Assembly (NCBI GenBank): GCA_016866775.1
Contig: VGLJ01000011.1
Coordinates: forward strand, 1-64,000
Origin: Candidatus Rokuibacteriota bacterium
GTDB lineage: Bacteria; Methylomirabilota; Methylomirabilia; Rokubacteriales; CSP1-6
Length of the DNA: 64,000 nt
Reading direction: 5' to 3'
Shown: positions 1 to 8,628 of the stretch, one piece after another
Layout: every line of letters starts with the position of its first letter
Position numbering within the stretch: position 1 is the stretch's first letter
Notes under the pieces: generated by a model
The model's database searches: none
Seen by the model: only the letters and a program-made list of their open reading frames with translations
Told to the model about the DNA's origin: nothing
Position numbers and translations under genes: made by a program

Positions 1-101
1 GCGACCCGCTCGTCCCGCTCCACCATTGCCACGACGGCGTTGATCTCCCGCGCTCCCGCGGGCTGGACCGGCAGGTGCAGCTGCGTCGGCATCCGGCGCA
101 T
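1..101 (-). CDS. Partial CDS, N-terminus only (possibly IS-associated)
   Basis: Reading leftward from an ATG at 101, an open frame of 33 codons runs off the left edge of the window. A purine-rich GAGGGAGGA lies directly upstream of the ATG and could serve as ribosome binding site; a second in-frame ATG at 92 has more usual spacing. The peptide begins MRRMPTQLHLPVQPAGA and continues with a stretch resembling the N-terminus of proteins carried by some unclassified insertion sequences, but that is only an impression. Too little is present to assign a function. Confidence 0.4.
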   Translation of the reverse strand, partial: MRRMPTQLHLPVQPAGAREINAVVAMVERDERV

Positions 102-451
102 TCCTCCCTCTGAGGATGCGCGTATTATTACGCACACGCGGGAAGAGCCCAAGTACATACGTGCTCACGCCGGGGCTATGTCAGGAGTCCTGAAATTAAT
201 CCCCGCCTCCGCGACCCATGTAGGTGTCCTGCCCCGATTTTTCGCTTGACACATTTCTCGAGGGCATCGGCTTCGATCGAATATCGATCCGCAAATTCCT
301 CGCTGAAGATGCCCGCCATCGTCGTGAGCGCGCGTTGCGGCGCACGAGCGAAAAAATCAGGGTTGGCGCGCCGATCGTCGCTCCTGATGGCGCGTAAAGG
401 CCTCCGAATTCGAGGTGTAGAGTCGCCGCACCAAGAAAGATGGAGAGCGCT
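102..451. other. Intergenic region, no supported gene
   Basis: About 350 bases between a leftward partial gene and the rightward HNH gene. It holds a small AT-rich inverted repeat at 120-133 (GCGTA, four-base TTAT loop, TACGC) that could belong to the promoter or operator of the leftward gene. Several open frames cross the stretch, but none has a convincing start, ribosome binding site or recognisable protein. Nothing else is seen. Confidence 0.5.
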
Positions 452-1861
452 ATGAAGACTCCCGAGCCGCAGATGCATTCCGACCTGGATCGCCTCGGTG
501 ATGAGATCGCTGAATTGTCCGCGCATCTCGAGGCGGCGACCGCAAGGCTGCTCGATCGCATCCGAGAGTTCGATGCGCGTGGTGGGTGGAACAATGGCTT
601 TCGTTCGTGCGCCGCGTGGCTGAGCTGGCGCGTTGGTCTCGATCCCGGTGCGGCGCGTGAACGGGTCCGAGTCGCCCGTGCCTTGGGAACGCTGCCGCGT
701 CTCGCCGCGGCCCTCGCGCGCGGTGAGATCTCGTACGCGAAGGTCCGCGCCATCACTCGCGTGGCGACAGCCGACACCGAGGAGCGTTTGCTTGCCGTCG
801 CCCGGGCTGGGACCGCCGAACACGTCGCGCACATTGTGCGGGGCTGGCGCTACGTCGACCGGCAAGCGGAGGCGCGCGAGGCCAAGCGTCGGTACGTCCT
901 TCGGGGTCTGCAGGTGTATCCGGCCGACGACGGGACAGTAGTCGTTCGAGGGCAACTGACCGCGGAGGCGGGCGCGCTCCTGCTTCGGGCACTGGATGCC
1001 GCCCGCGAGAAACTCTACCCTCGCCCGCACAGCGCCCAGAGTGCCCTCGCCACCGTGCAAAACGTTTCCGCGGAAACGCCGACGTTCCCACAGCAACGTG
1101 CCGACGCGCTCGTGTCGCTCGCCGAGACCGCACTCCGCCACGGGCTCGATCCCGGGGCACCGGGCGAGCGCTATCAAGTCGTCGTGCACATCGATGCGCC
1201 GGTCCTGGCGGATGGCGATCAGCCCGGCCAGTCAGTGCTCGAAGACGGGGCGCGCGTTTCCGCGGAGACGTCACAGCGACTCGCGTGCGACGCGAGCCGT
1301 GTCGTCGTGCGCGAGGACGCCGATGGACGGCTCGTCGAGATCGGCGCGCGAACTCGGACGATTCCGCCGGCGCTTCGGCGTGCGCTACACCACCGCGATC
1401 AGGGCTGCCGGTTCCCGGGCTGTGGTGTCCGCATCGCGGAGGGGCATCACATCGAACACTGGGCACGCGGCGGCCCCACGACGCTGTCGAATCTCGCCCT
1501 CCTGTGCCGGCGACATCACCGCGCGGTGCACGAGGAGGGCTATCAGATCGAGCGGAACAAGCACGGCGGGCTGACGTTTCGCCGGCCGAACGGCTGGGCG
1601 ATTCCTGATGTCCCGGCCGCGCCGGCGGTACCCGCCGATCCGCTGAATGCGCTGCGAGACACCAACGGCGCGGACGCAGTCAACGTGAACTCGCACACGC
1701 TCACTCCGGAGTGGCGCGGGGAACGCCTGGATGTCGGCTACGCGATCGACGTCCTGCACCCGAGGGCGACTGCGGCACGACCTGGAGAGTGTCCGCCGAC
1801 TGACGAGTGTCCGCCGACTGATGAAGAGCACCCATCGCCGGATGGAGATCTCGCGAGCTAG
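452..1861 (+). CDS. DUF222 / HNH endonuclease (13E12-repeat type)
   Basis: A 469-residue protein with an N-terminal DUF222-like helical region and a C-terminal HNH nuclease. The HNH part is plain: a CRFPGCG zinc knuckle near residue 318, GHHIEHW near 331, and CRRHHRAVH near 352, which gives the Cys4 zinc site plus catalytic histidines. Such proteins are abundant in actinobacteria and some soil phyla and are thought to be nicking or homing-type nucleases; their cellular role is poorly known. The start at 452 is preferred over the ATG at 440 because GGAG at 442-445 is correctly spaced for it. The C-terminus carries two copies of ECPPTD from a tandem repeat. Neighbours give no functional hint. 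Confidence 0.85.
   Translation: MKTPEPQMHSDLDRLGDEIAELSAHLEAATARLLDRIREFDARGGWNNGFRSCAAWLSWRVGLDPGAARERVRVARALGTLPRLAAALARGEISYAKVRAITRVATADTEERLLAVARAGTAEHVAHIVRGWRYVDRQAEAREAKRRYVLRGLQVYPADDGTVVVRGQLTAEAGALLLRALDAAREKLYPRPHSAQSALATVQNVSAETPTFPQQRADALVSLAETALRHGLDPGAPGERYQVVVHIDAPVLADGDQPGQSVLEDGARVSAETSQRLACDASRVVVREDADGRLVEIGARTRTIPPALRRALHHRDQGCRFPGCGVRIAEGHHIEHWARGGPTTLSNLALLCRRHHRAVHEEGYQIERNKHGGLTFRRPNGWAIPDVPAAPAVPADPLNALRDTNGADAVNVNSHTLTPEWRGERLDVGYAIDVLHPRATAARPGECPPTDECPPTDEEHPSPDGDLAS
1787..1821 (+). repeat. Two-copy 18-base tandem repeat inside the HNH gene
   Basis: The 17-base word GAGTGTCCGCCGACTGA occurs at 1787 and again at 1805, one base apart, so the unit is 18 bases and keeps the frame. 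It encodes ECPPTD twice near the C-terminus of the HNH protein. This is ordinary slippage-type coding repetition. Confidence 0.8.
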
Positions 1862-1895
1862 CGGCCTCGCTTCGAGAGACGCGCGGGGTACGCGC

Positions 1896-3152
1896 CTATC
1901 GCTCACCCGCTTCCGCGCCCGCGCCCAGCACCGACCGGCCCGTCGCGCGCAGCAGCTTCCGGTCGGCGTCGGCGTCCGGCGCCGGCGGCACCTTCACGAC
2001 GAGGTCCTGCGTGAACGTCGGAATCGCGCGCCCGGCCGGCCATTGCGTCCCGAACGGGTCCTGGCCGGACGCCACCGCGCGGATGCCGTCGCTCACGATC
2101 TTGCGCAGCATCATCACGCCGCGGTCCGTCGACGCGAGGCGCTCCAGCGCGTGGACGGCGATCGTCCGCTGGCTCGACTGCGCGTCGAAGTCGGCGGGGA
2201 AGCGCTGGCGCTCGGCATATGGGCGGTCGTCGGATTGGCCGAAGCCGGGCTGCGCAACCTGCTCCGCGGTGAGACCCCACGCCGGATCGACCTGCGCGAG
2301 CTCGAAGTTCGTCGTGTGCGTGTCGTCGTTCGGGACGGCCCAGCGGATGATCAGCGGGCGGCTCGCGGCCTTGGGCGCCGCCGCCTCTTCGATCTCGCGC
2401 GTGAACTGGTGGACGTTCGGCGGCATGAAGTCGCACACGCGCACCCACACGAGGTCGTCGATGCGGCGCGTGGCGATGTAGACCATGCCCGCCTCCGTCA
2501 GCGCCCAGTCGAGCTCGGGGACCACGCCGAAAGCCGGCGTGAATTGATATCCGCTGCTGAGCGCGTGGAGGAACGCCGTGTGCACCGGGTCCATGCTGTT
2601 GTCCTTCACCTGGAGCCAGTTGCACGGCAGCGTGAACTTCGCGGCCGGCATCAGCGTGTGGCCCGCCACCTCGTACGAATCCCACAATGGAAACGACGGG
2701 CGACGCTCCGGCGGGCCGAGATACGCGAACACCAGTCCCGCGAACTCGTGCGTCGGGTACGCGCCCTGCCACACGCGCTCGTGCAGGCGGCTGCCGCGCG
2801 GCTCGCCCGGTGTCTCGAGGCAGCGGCCGTCGACGTCGTAGACCCACCCGTGATAGCAGCAGCGAATGCCGTGCTCGACCGGAATGCCGTACTCGAGCGA
2901 CGTCCCGCGATGCGCGCAGTGAAGATGCAGGACGCCGACGCGCCCGCTGCGATCGCGGAACACGACCAGGTCTTCGCCGAGGATGCGCACGCGCAGCGGC
3001 GTCTCCGTCAGATCGCGCGCGAACGCGACGGGCTGCCAGAACCGGCGCAGATATTCGCCGCACGGCGTGCCCGGGCCGACCTGCGTGAGCTCGGAATCCG
3101 GCGGCGGCACGTCGCGACGGTGATAGCCGTCGAATGCGTGATCGCGAGACAT
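1896..3152 (-). CDS. Rieske non-heme iron oxygenase, alpha subunit type
   Basis: A 418-residue protein of the aromatic ring-hydroxylating / O-demethylating oxygenase class, expected to use electrons from a separate reductase to hydroxylate or demethylate a small, often aromatic, substrate in the cytoplasm. The Rieske [2Fe-2S] ligands are Cys79-x-His81 and Cys98-x2-His101. The mononuclear iron motif is Asp188-x2-His191-x4-His196. The frame opens upstream at 3194, but that start would lie inside the preceding gene; the ATG at 3152 sits 10 bases after that gene's stop and begins MSRDHAFDGY. No ferredoxin or reductase gene is adjacent, so the electron donor lies elsewhere. The substrate cannot be told from sequence. 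Confidence 0.88.
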   Translation of the reverse strand: MSRDHAFDGYHRRDVPPPDSELTQVGPGTPCGEYLRRFWQPVAFARDLTETPLRVRILGEDLVVFRDRSGRVGVLHLHCAHRGTSLEYGIPVEHGIRCCYHGWVYDVDGRCLETPGEPRGSRLHERVWQGAYPTHEFAGLVFAYLGPPERRPSFPLWDSYEVAGHTLMPAAKFTLPCNWLQVKDNSMDPVHTAFLHALSSGYQFTPAFGVVPELDWALTEAGMVYIATRRIDDLVWVRVCDFMPPNVHQFTREIEEAAAPKAASRPLIIRWAVPNDDTHTTNFELAQVDPAWGLTAEQVAQPGFGQSDDRPYAERQRFPADFDAQSSQRTIAVHALERLASTDRGVMMLRKIVSDGIRAVASGQDPFGTQWPAGRAIPTFTQDLVVKVPPAPDADADRKLLRATGRSVLGAGAEAGER

Positions 3153-3162
3153 CGGCCGTAGC

Positions 3163-3774
3163 TTAACGCAGCGCGACCTGCGTCGAGCCGTCACCCTGAA
3201 AGACGTAGCGGAACGTGACGCATCCGGGCCGCGATCCGGGGCAGTAGTACCCGAGCATCTCGAGCTTCGCGTAGCGGCCGTCCGTCGTTCGCACCGCCCA
3301 CACCTGCGGCTTCGGCGTCAGGATGTGCGAGAAGAACCCGTACTCGTACCAGCCGGCGATCGCGGGATTGCGCGGGTCGGTCGTGCCCTCGTTCTCGCGA
3401 TAGCCCTGCGCGGGGACCGTGCGCACGTCGTCGAACCGGACACGTCCGAGATCGAGCACACCCGCGCGGCCGGAGAACCCCGGCCCGCTGTTCGCGATGA
3501 CCTGATACCGGCGGAACGCGAGATCCCAATCCGCCGCGTCGTCCACGACGGCGCCGAGACGGAACGAGAAGCGGCGCCACGTCTCACCGCTGGTCGCGTC
3601 GACGGTGTAGACGCGCGGGCCGATCAGCGCGCGGCCCGCGTCCTGCGGCGCGCCGGCCGTCGGCGTGTACATCGGCACGTCCGGCGTGCGCAGCGTCAGC
3701 GCCACGAGCGCCGCCGCCGCGAGCGCGACGGCGACGACCGCCACGACCGGCATCGCGACGCGCCTCCCTGCCAT
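3163..3774 (-). CDS. HmuY-like secreted or membrane-anchored protein
   Basis: A 203-residue protein with one strongly hydrophobic N-terminal segment (residues about 8-28), then a soluble domain. The segment SGETWRRFSF followed by DWDLAFRRYQ resembles the HmuY family, which in Porphyromonas binds heme but is widely found in other phyla with unknown ligand. A pair of cysteines near the C-terminus (GYYCPGSRPGC) could form a disulfide outside the membrane. It lies 10 bases upstream of the Rieske gene and is probably co-transcribed with it. It faces away from the TRAP binding-protein gene at 3836. A heme role would be guesswork. Confidence 0.6.
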   Translation of the reverse strand: MAGRRVAMPVVAVVAVALAAAALVALTLRTPDVPMYTPTAGAPQDAGRALIGPRVYTVDATSGETWRRFSFRLGAVVDDAADWDLAFRRYQVIANSGPGFSGRAGVLDLGRVRFDDVRTVPAQGYRENEGTTDPRNPAIAGWYEYGFFSHILTPKPQVWAVRTTDGRYAKLEMLGYYCPGSRPGCVTFRYVFQGDGSTQVALR

Positions 3775-3835
3775 CGCCGGTCGAGTCTACTGCTACACTA
3801 CCGGCCGGCAAACGGATCACTCCCAAGGAGGGCGC

Positions 3836-4858
3836 ATGTCGAAGCGCAGGACATTCCTGATCGCCGCGCTCGTCGCAAGCGGCGTCGCCGCCGCGCAGCC
3901 GGCGCTCGCGCAGACGACCACGCTCACGATGTCGTCGTGGGTGTCGCCGACGCACCACATCACCGCGGTCGTGCTGCAGGGCTGGGCCACCGAGGCGGAA
4001 AAAGTCACCAACGGCCGCGTGAAGTTCACGATGCTGCCGAAGCATCCGTCGGCGCCGCCCGGCACGTTCGACGCCGTGCGCGAAGGCCTCGTCGACCTGT
4101 CGTTCGTCACCGCGAGCTACACGCCGCAGCGCCACGTGATGCCGCTGATGCCGGAGCTCCCCGGCGCCGGCGACACCGCGCTCGCGAACTCCATCGCGTA
4201 CTCCCGCATCCACTGGAAGCACTTCCACAAGCTCGGCGAGTACAAGGGCGTGAAGCTGCTCGGCGTGTTCACGCACGGGCCGGGCCAGATGTTCACGAAG
4301 AAGCCCGTCCACTCGATCGCCGACGTCCAGGGTCTGAAGATCCGCACGGGTGGCGGCGTCGCCGAGAAGGTCGCGAAGGCGCTCGGCGCCTCGGCGTTCG
4401 TGAAGCCGGCGCCCGAGTCGTTCGAGCTGCTCAAGTCCGGCGTGGCCGACGGCGTGTTCTTCCCGATGGAGTCGGTGGTGTCGTTCAAGCTCGACACCGT
4501 GCTCGAGCAGGCCACGCTGTTCCCCGGCGGCATGTACAGCTCCGCGTTCGGCTTCTTCATGAACGAGGACAAGTGGAACAAGCTGCCCAAGCAGGATCAG
4601 GAAGCGCTCGAGAAGATCTCCGGCGAGTGGATCGCGCGCCACGCCGGCAAGTCGTGGGACGCCGCCGACGTGAAGGGCCTGGACGCGCTCAAGAAGTCGG
4701 GCGTGAAGATCGTCAACGCCAACAGCGAGCTCGTCGCCGAGGTCAAGAAGCGCTCCGCGCCGATCATCGACGAGTGGATCCAGCAGGCGAGCGCGAAGGG
4801 CGTGGACGCCAAGGCCATCCTCGCCGAGTTCCGCGAAGAGCTGAAGAAGGCGAAGTAA
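3836..4858 (+). CDS. dctP: TRAP transporter solute-binding protein, DctP family (copy 1)
   Basis: A 340-residue periplasmic binding protein of the DctP/TRAP type that captures an organic acid for a TRAP permease. The N-terminus is a classic signal peptide (MSKRRTFLIAALVASG, with a likely Ala-x-Ala cut near residue 26). Conserved family features include an Arg-containing 'GLKIRTGGG' segment and the 'GVADGVFFPMES' loop. The ATG at 3836 has an excellent AAGGAGG at 3825-3831. No permease gene follows in the same direction; the nearest DctQ-DctM pair is at 6069-7876 beyond a second, oppositely oriented dctP. This copy may therefore serve that permease or one elsewhere. Confidence 0.9.
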   Translation: MSKRRTFLIAALVASGVAAAQPALAQTTTLTMSSWVSPTHHITAVVLQGWATEAEKVTNGRVKFTMLPKHPSAPPGTFDAVREGLVDLSFVTASYTPQRHVMPLMPELPGAGDTALANSIAYSRIHWKHFHKLGEYKGVKLLGVFTHGPGQMFTKKPVHSIADVQGLKIRTGGGVAEKVAKALGASAFVKPAPESFELLKSGVADGVFFPMESVVSFKLDTVLEQATLFPGGMYSSAFGFFMNEDKWNKLPKQDQEALEKISGEWIARHAGKSWDAADVKGLDALKKSGVKIVNANSELVAEVKKRSAPIIDEWIQQASAKGVDAKAILAEFREELKKAK

Positions 4859-4869
4859 GCGCTTGTTCG

Positions 4870-4896
4870 CGAGGGGGGCTGTCGAGGCCCCCCTCG
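4870..4896. terminator. Strong hairpin between convergent genes
   Basis: A perfect 10-bp stem (CGAGGGGGGC / GCCCCCCTCG) with a 7-base loop lies between the stops of the two convergent dctP genes. No U-tract follows on either strand, so a classical intrinsic terminator is not certain. Its position suits a bidirectional terminator or an RNA-stabilising 3' structure. Confidence 0.55.
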
Positions 4897-4917
4897 AGAA
4901 TCCATCGCGTCTGCGAT

Positions 4918-6036
4918 CTATCGCTTCTGCCAGTAGTGCCGGACGGCAATTTCCATCGGCGGCGTCATGCGCTGCGCGTGCGCGACGGTCCTCTTCGCGT
5001 AGTCTCGCTGCGCCGCGAGCACCTTCGCGAAGAACGGGTTCTTCTGCGCCTCGGCGTCGAAGGTCTTGTCGATCGCGTCGAGCTCGGCGCGCAGGACTTC
5101 GTCCGGCGTGCGCAGGATCTGCACGCCGTGCTTGGCCGCGAGGTCTTCTGCCGCCTTCGCGTCCTGGTCGACCGTGTACGCGCTGAGCCGCGTGATCTCG
5201 GCCAGCGCCGCGTACTTCACGATCGCCTGGAGATCCGGCGGCAGCTCCCCCCACTTCTTCCGGTTCACGATGAGCTCGTGAAACGTGGGCGGCTGACGGA
5301 AGCTCGGCATGTAGTAATACTTCGCCGCCTGGTGGAACCCCATGACGATGTCGCGACTCGGGATCGCCCACTCGGCGCCGTCGATCACGCCGCGCTCCAG
5401 TGACGGCACGATGTCGCCGCCGGCCATGCCGACGGTGGCGACGCCCATGCGCCGGAACATCTCGAGCCCGATCCCCGACGACCGGAATTTCAGCTTCTTC
5501 AGATCCTCGAGGTTGTTCATCGGCTTCTTGACCCAGCCGAACGCCTCCCAGAACGGCTGGATCGTCGTGAAGTGCGCGACGACGTCCATTCTCAGCTCTT
5601 TCTGCAGCAGCTCGTTGTAGAGCTCCTGGCCGCCGCCGGAGTAGAGCCAGGCCGTGAACTCGTTCTGGCCCATGCCGAACGGCCCGCCGAGCGGCGAGCC
5701 GAAGAGCCCCGCCGCCGTGTTCTTCCCGGCCCACAGGCCGGGCCACGTCATCCCGCCGTCGAGCGCGCCGCGATTCACCGCGTCGAGCACTTCGAAGAAC
5801 CCGACGACGGCACCGACGGGAAGCGGCTCGATCTTCAGCCGACCGCCGGACATCTGCTCGATCGACTTGGCCAGCTCGATCAGCGAGCGATGCGGATAGT
5901 CGGTGATCGGGAACGAGCTCTGGACCTTCCAGACGAACGTCCGCGGCTGGGCGGGCGTCGCGGGCGCGATCAGCGCCGCGACGAGGGCGAGAACGGCGAG
6001 GACGGTGGCGAAAGCGAACAGGCGACGTGGACGCAT
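4918..6036 (-). CDS. dctP: TRAP transporter solute-binding protein, DctP family (copy 2)
   Basis: A 372-residue periplasmic binding protein with a signal peptide (hydrophobic residues about 6-25, Ala-rich cut site near 29). It belongs to the TRAP DctP superfamily and looks closest to the keto-acid / TakP-like branch: WKVQSSFP at the mature N-terminus, MSGGRLKIEPLP, and the ligand-loop region FRSSGIGLEMFRRMG near residue 185. The gene faces away from dctQ-dctM with only 32 bases between start codons, so the binding protein and permease probably share a divergent promoter region. It converges on dctP copy 1. Exact ligand unknown. Confidence 0.9.
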   Translation of the reverse strand: MRPRRLFAFATVLAVLALVAALIAPATPAQPRTFVWKVQSSFPITDYPHRSLIELAKSIEQMSGGRLKIEPLPVGAVVGFFEVLDAVNRGALDGGMTWPGLWAGKNTAAGLFGSPLGGPFGMGQNEFTAWLYSGGGQELYNELLQKELRMDVVAHFTTIQPFWEAFGWVKKPMNNLEDLKKLKFRSSGIGLEMFRRMGVATVGMAGGDIVPSLERGVIDGAEWAIPSRDIVMGFHQAAKYYYMPSFRQPPTFHELIVNRKKWGELPPDLQAIVKYAALAEITRLSAYTVDQDAKAAEDLAAKHGVQILRTPDEVLRAELDAIDKTFDAEAQKNPFFAKVLAAQRDYAKRTVAHAQRMTPPMEIAVRHYWQKR

Positions 6037-6068
6037 GGGCTCCTCCTTGCCTGATTCACCGCGGCGCC

Positions 6069-6581
6069 ATGATACCTTCCCGCCCTGTGAAGATTCCCGA
6101 GCACCGGTGGAAACGGCACGCCGAAGGTCTCCTCGGCGTGGCCGCTTCCATCATCCTCTTCCTCATGATGTTCCTCACGTTCGTCGACGTGGTCCTCCGC
6201 TACCTCTTCAACCGGCCGATCGCCAGCGCGTTCGAGCTCACCGAGCTCATGCTGGTCGTGCTGATCTTCGCGGGCCTGCCCCTCGTGTCCTGGGCGGACG
6301 AGCACGTCACGATGGATTTCATCGATCGCCTCCTCTCCCCTTCCGCCCGGCAGCGGCTGGAGCGCGGCGTCCACGTGATCAGCGCCGCGATCATGGCCTT
6401 CCTCACGTGGCAGGTGTGGCTGAAGGCCGACAAGATCTGGGGGTATCGCGACGCGACGGACGTGCTGCGCGTCGTCTACGGACCGTTCGTCTACTTCATG
6501 GCGGTGATGATCGGGCTCACCGGCGCGATCCACCTCTACAAGGCGTTCGGCCCCGGCACGGGGTCTGCCGTGCCGCAATGA
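6069..6581 (+). CDS. dctQ: TRAP transporter small permease, DctQ family
   Basis: A 170-residue membrane protein with four predicted helices (about residues 18-42, 55-78, 96-116 and 135-158), as expected for the DctQ subunit that joins DctM in the inner membrane. The FELTELMLVVLIF and ADEHVTMDF segments are typical of the family. The start is uncertain: the ATG at 6069 has no strong ribosome binding site, and a GTG a few codons downstream is possible. Its stop overlaps the dctM start as ATGA, so the two are translationally coupled. Confidence 0.9.
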   Translation: MIPSRPVKIPEHRWKRHAEGLLGVAASIILFLMMFLTFVDVVLRYLFNRPIASAFELTELMLVVLIFAGLPLVSWADEHVTMDFIDRLLSPSARQRLERGVHVISAAIMAFLTWQVWLKADKIWGYRDATDVLRVVYGPFVYFMAVMIGLTGAIHLYKAFGPGTGSAVPQ

Positions 6582-7876
6582 TCGAAGGGCTCGCCGGGCT
6601 GCTCCTCATGGTGGTGATCGCGTTCGTGCGCGTGCCGATCGCGCTCGCGATGGGCATCGTCGGCATCGTCGGCTACGCGTACATGCGCGACTGGAACTGG
6701 GCGGTCGCGTTCGCGATGACGCAGACGAAGATCTACGAGACCGGCCGCAACTACACGCTGTCCGTCATCCCGCTGTTCATCCTGATGGGCACGTTCATCG
6801 CGCGCGCCGGGATGGCCGAGGAGCTGTTCCGCGCCGCGTACGCGTTCGTCGGTCACACGCGCGGCGGGCTCGCGATGGCGACAGTCTGGGCGTCGGCCGC
6901 GTTCGGCGGCCCGTGCGGCTCCTCGATCGCCACCGCCGCCACGATCGCGAAGGTGGCGTACCCGCCGATGAAGCGGTTCGGGTACTCCGACAAGCTCGCG
7001 ACGGGCGCGATCGCGGCGGGCGGCACGCTCGGCATCATGGTCCCGCCGTCGACGCTGATGGTGATCTACGCGATCTTCACCGAGACCAACGTCGGCAAGC
7101 TGTTCGCGGCCGGCTTCATTCCGGGATTCGTGGGCGCCGTCCTCCTGTGCGGCGCGGTCCTCTACATGACGTGGCGCGACCCCGACGCCGGGCCGCCGGG
7201 AAGGCGCTCGAGCTGGGCCGAGCGCTGGCGCGCGCTCCGCGACGTGTGGGGCGTCACGGTCGTGTTCCTCTGGGTGATGGGCGGCATCTACGGCGGGCTC
7301 TTCACGGCGACGGAGGGCGCGGGCATGGGCGCGGTGGGCGCGCTCGCCTTCGCGCTCTGGCGGCGCGCGCTCACCTGGCAGACGCTCTACGTCTCGCTGG
7401 TCGAGAGCGCCCGGACGACCGCCATGCTGTTCATGATCCTGATCGGCGCCCTGATGTTCGCCGAGTTCGTCAACATCACGACGATGCCCGCGGGGCTCAA
7501 GGCGCTGGTCACCGAGTGGCAGCTCAGTCCGATCATGGTCGTCGCCGCGATCTGCGCGGTGTACGTCGTCCTCGGGACCGCGATGGAGGAGCTGTCGATG
7601 ATCCTCCTCACCATCCCCGTCTTCTTCCCCGTGGTCGTCCACCTCGGCTTCGACCCGATCTGGTTCGGTATCCTCATCGTCACCGTGGTGGAGATCGGCC
7701 TGATCAGCCCGCCTGTCGGCATGAACCTCTTCGTCATGAAGACGTTGCTCCCGAACGTCTCCACGGGCACGCTGTTCCGCGGCGTGATGCCGTTCGTGGT
7801 CGCCGACGTGGTCCGGCTCGCGCTCCTGATCGCGTTTCCCGCGCTGTCGCTGTGGCTGCCGAGCTTGATGAAGTAG
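6578..7876 (+). CDS. dctM: TRAP transporter large permease, DctM family
   Basis: A 432-residue inner-membrane transporter with about twelve hydrophobic segments, the normal DctM size. Family signatures visible include FGGPCGSSIATAATI near residue 109, GTLGIMVPPST near 149 and GLISPPVGMNLFVMK near the C-terminus. It uses a sodium or proton gradient to import the acid delivered by a DctP protein. It starts inside dctQ (ATGA) and leads directly into a catabolic run; an AGGAGG between the dctM stop and the next gene shows tight operon organisation. Confidence 0.92.
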   Translation: MIEGLAGLLLMVVIAFVRVPIALAMGIVGIVGYAYMRDWNWAVAFAMTQTKIYETGRNYTLSVIPLFILMGTFIARAGMAEELFRAAYAFVGHTRGGLAMATVWASAAFGGPCGSSIATAATIAKVAYPPMKRFGYSDKLATGAIAAGGTLGIMVPPSTLMVIYAIFTETNVGKLFAAGFIPGFVGAVLLCGAVLYMTWRDPDAGPPGRRSSWAERWRALRDVWGVTVVFLWVMGGIYGGLFTATEGAGMGAVGALAFALWRRALTWQTLYVSLVESARTTAMLFMILIGALMFAEFVNITTMPAGLKALVTEWQLSPIMVVAAICAVYVVLGTAMEELSMILLTIPVFFPVVVHLGFDPIWFGILIVTVVEIGLISPPVGMNLFVMKTLLPNVSTGTLFRGVMPFVVADVVRLALLIAFPALSLWLPSLMK

Positions 7877-7885
7877 GAGGCCCGT

Positions 7886-8626
7886 ATGAGAAAGCGGATC
7901 GGCGTGATGGTGCCCTCGACGAACACGACGTGCGAGGCCGACTTCCAGATGGTCGCGCCGCGCGGCTACACCGTCCACGGCCAGCGGCTCTGGCTCACCA
8001 ACGACGCGCTCGGCGAGGAAGGCATGCTGCGCATGAACGGCGAGATCGAGAGCGGCGCGCGCTATCTCGCCACCGCGCACGTCGACGCGATCTCGTACGG
8101 CTGCACGACCGGGAGCTTCTTCAAGGGGCCCGGGTGGGACCGCGAGATGATCGCCCTCATCGAGAAGACCGCGGGGGTGCCCGCGGTCGCGACGAGCCCG
8201 TCGGTCGTGGAGGCCCTGCGGTCGTTCGGCGCCCGGCGTATCTCCGTGGCGACGCCGTATCCGGAGTGGAACAACCAGCGGCTGCGCGCGTACCTCACGG
8301 CGCAGGGCTTCGAGGTGCTGAACCTCGAGGCCGAGCCGACCGCGGCGAAGGCCGGCAACCAGGGGATCAACGACCAGGACCCGGCGGTGGTCGTCGAGTT
8401 CGCGTCACGCGCGTGCCGCCCGGACGCCGACGCGCTCCTCTGCTCGTGCACCGCATGGCGGTCGGTCGAGGCCGTCGAGGAGATCGAGCGGCGCACCGGG
8501 AAGCCCGTCGTGACGTCGAACCAGTCGAGCATCTGGATGACGCTGCGCCGGCTCGGTCACACGGAGCCGATCGCGGGGTTCGGCCGGCTGCTGCGCAGCT
8601 TCCCGGCCGTCACGGCGGCGGCGTAG
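7886..8626 (+). CDS. Asp/Glu racemase-superfamily enzyme, maleate isomerase / arylmalonate decarboxylase-like
   Basis: A 246-residue enzyme of the two-cysteine Asp/Glu racemase superfamily. The first catalytic Cys lies in SYGCTTGSFF (near residue 73) and the second in LLCSCTAWRS (near residue 182). The N-terminal GVMVPSTNTTCE loop matches maleate cis-trans isomerases and arylmalonate decarboxylases, which act on dicarboxylates or malonates. A ribosome binding site (AGGAGG) precedes the ATG. Lying 9 bases after a TRAP dicarboxylate-type permease, it probably processes the imported acid. Which of the possible reactions (isomerisation, decarboxylation, racemisation) applies cannot be decided. 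Confidence 0.82.
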   Translation: MRKRIGVMVPSTNTTCEADFQMVAPRGYTVHGQRLWLTNDALGEEGMLRMNGEIESGARYLATAHVDAISYGCTTGSFFKGPGWDREMIALIEKTAGVPAVATSPSVVEALRSFGARRISVATPYPEWNNQRLRAYLTAQGFEVLNLEAEPTAAKAGNQGINDQDPAVVVEFASRACRPDADALLCSCTAWRSVEAVEEIERRTGKPVVTSNQSSIWMTLRRLGHTEPIAGFGRLLRSFPAVTAAA

Positions 8627-8628
8627 CG

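Noticed and set aside
1787-1821. Direct repeat at the end of the HNH gene as a CRISPR or attachment site
   Set aside because: Only two adjacent in-frame copies with no spacer and no neighbouring cas or integrase gene.
4870-4896. Hairpin between the dctP genes as another copy of the G-rich repeat family
   Set aside because: It lacks the bridge GGGGGGCTT-G-run, the first hairpin and the AT.T end. It is better seen as a separate terminator-like stem.
3584-5746. A 720-codon minus-strand frame across dctP-1 and part of dctP-2
   Set aside because: It overlaps two well-supported genes, has no family resemblance, and starts inside dctP-2 in another frame.
6536-8080. Long minus-strand open frame (514 codons) opposite dctM and the racemase-like gene
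   Set aside because: Composition is His/Arg/Asp-rich and repetitive, typical of the antisense of GC-rich coding DNA. The plus strand carries clear membrane-transporter motifs and tight overlaps.
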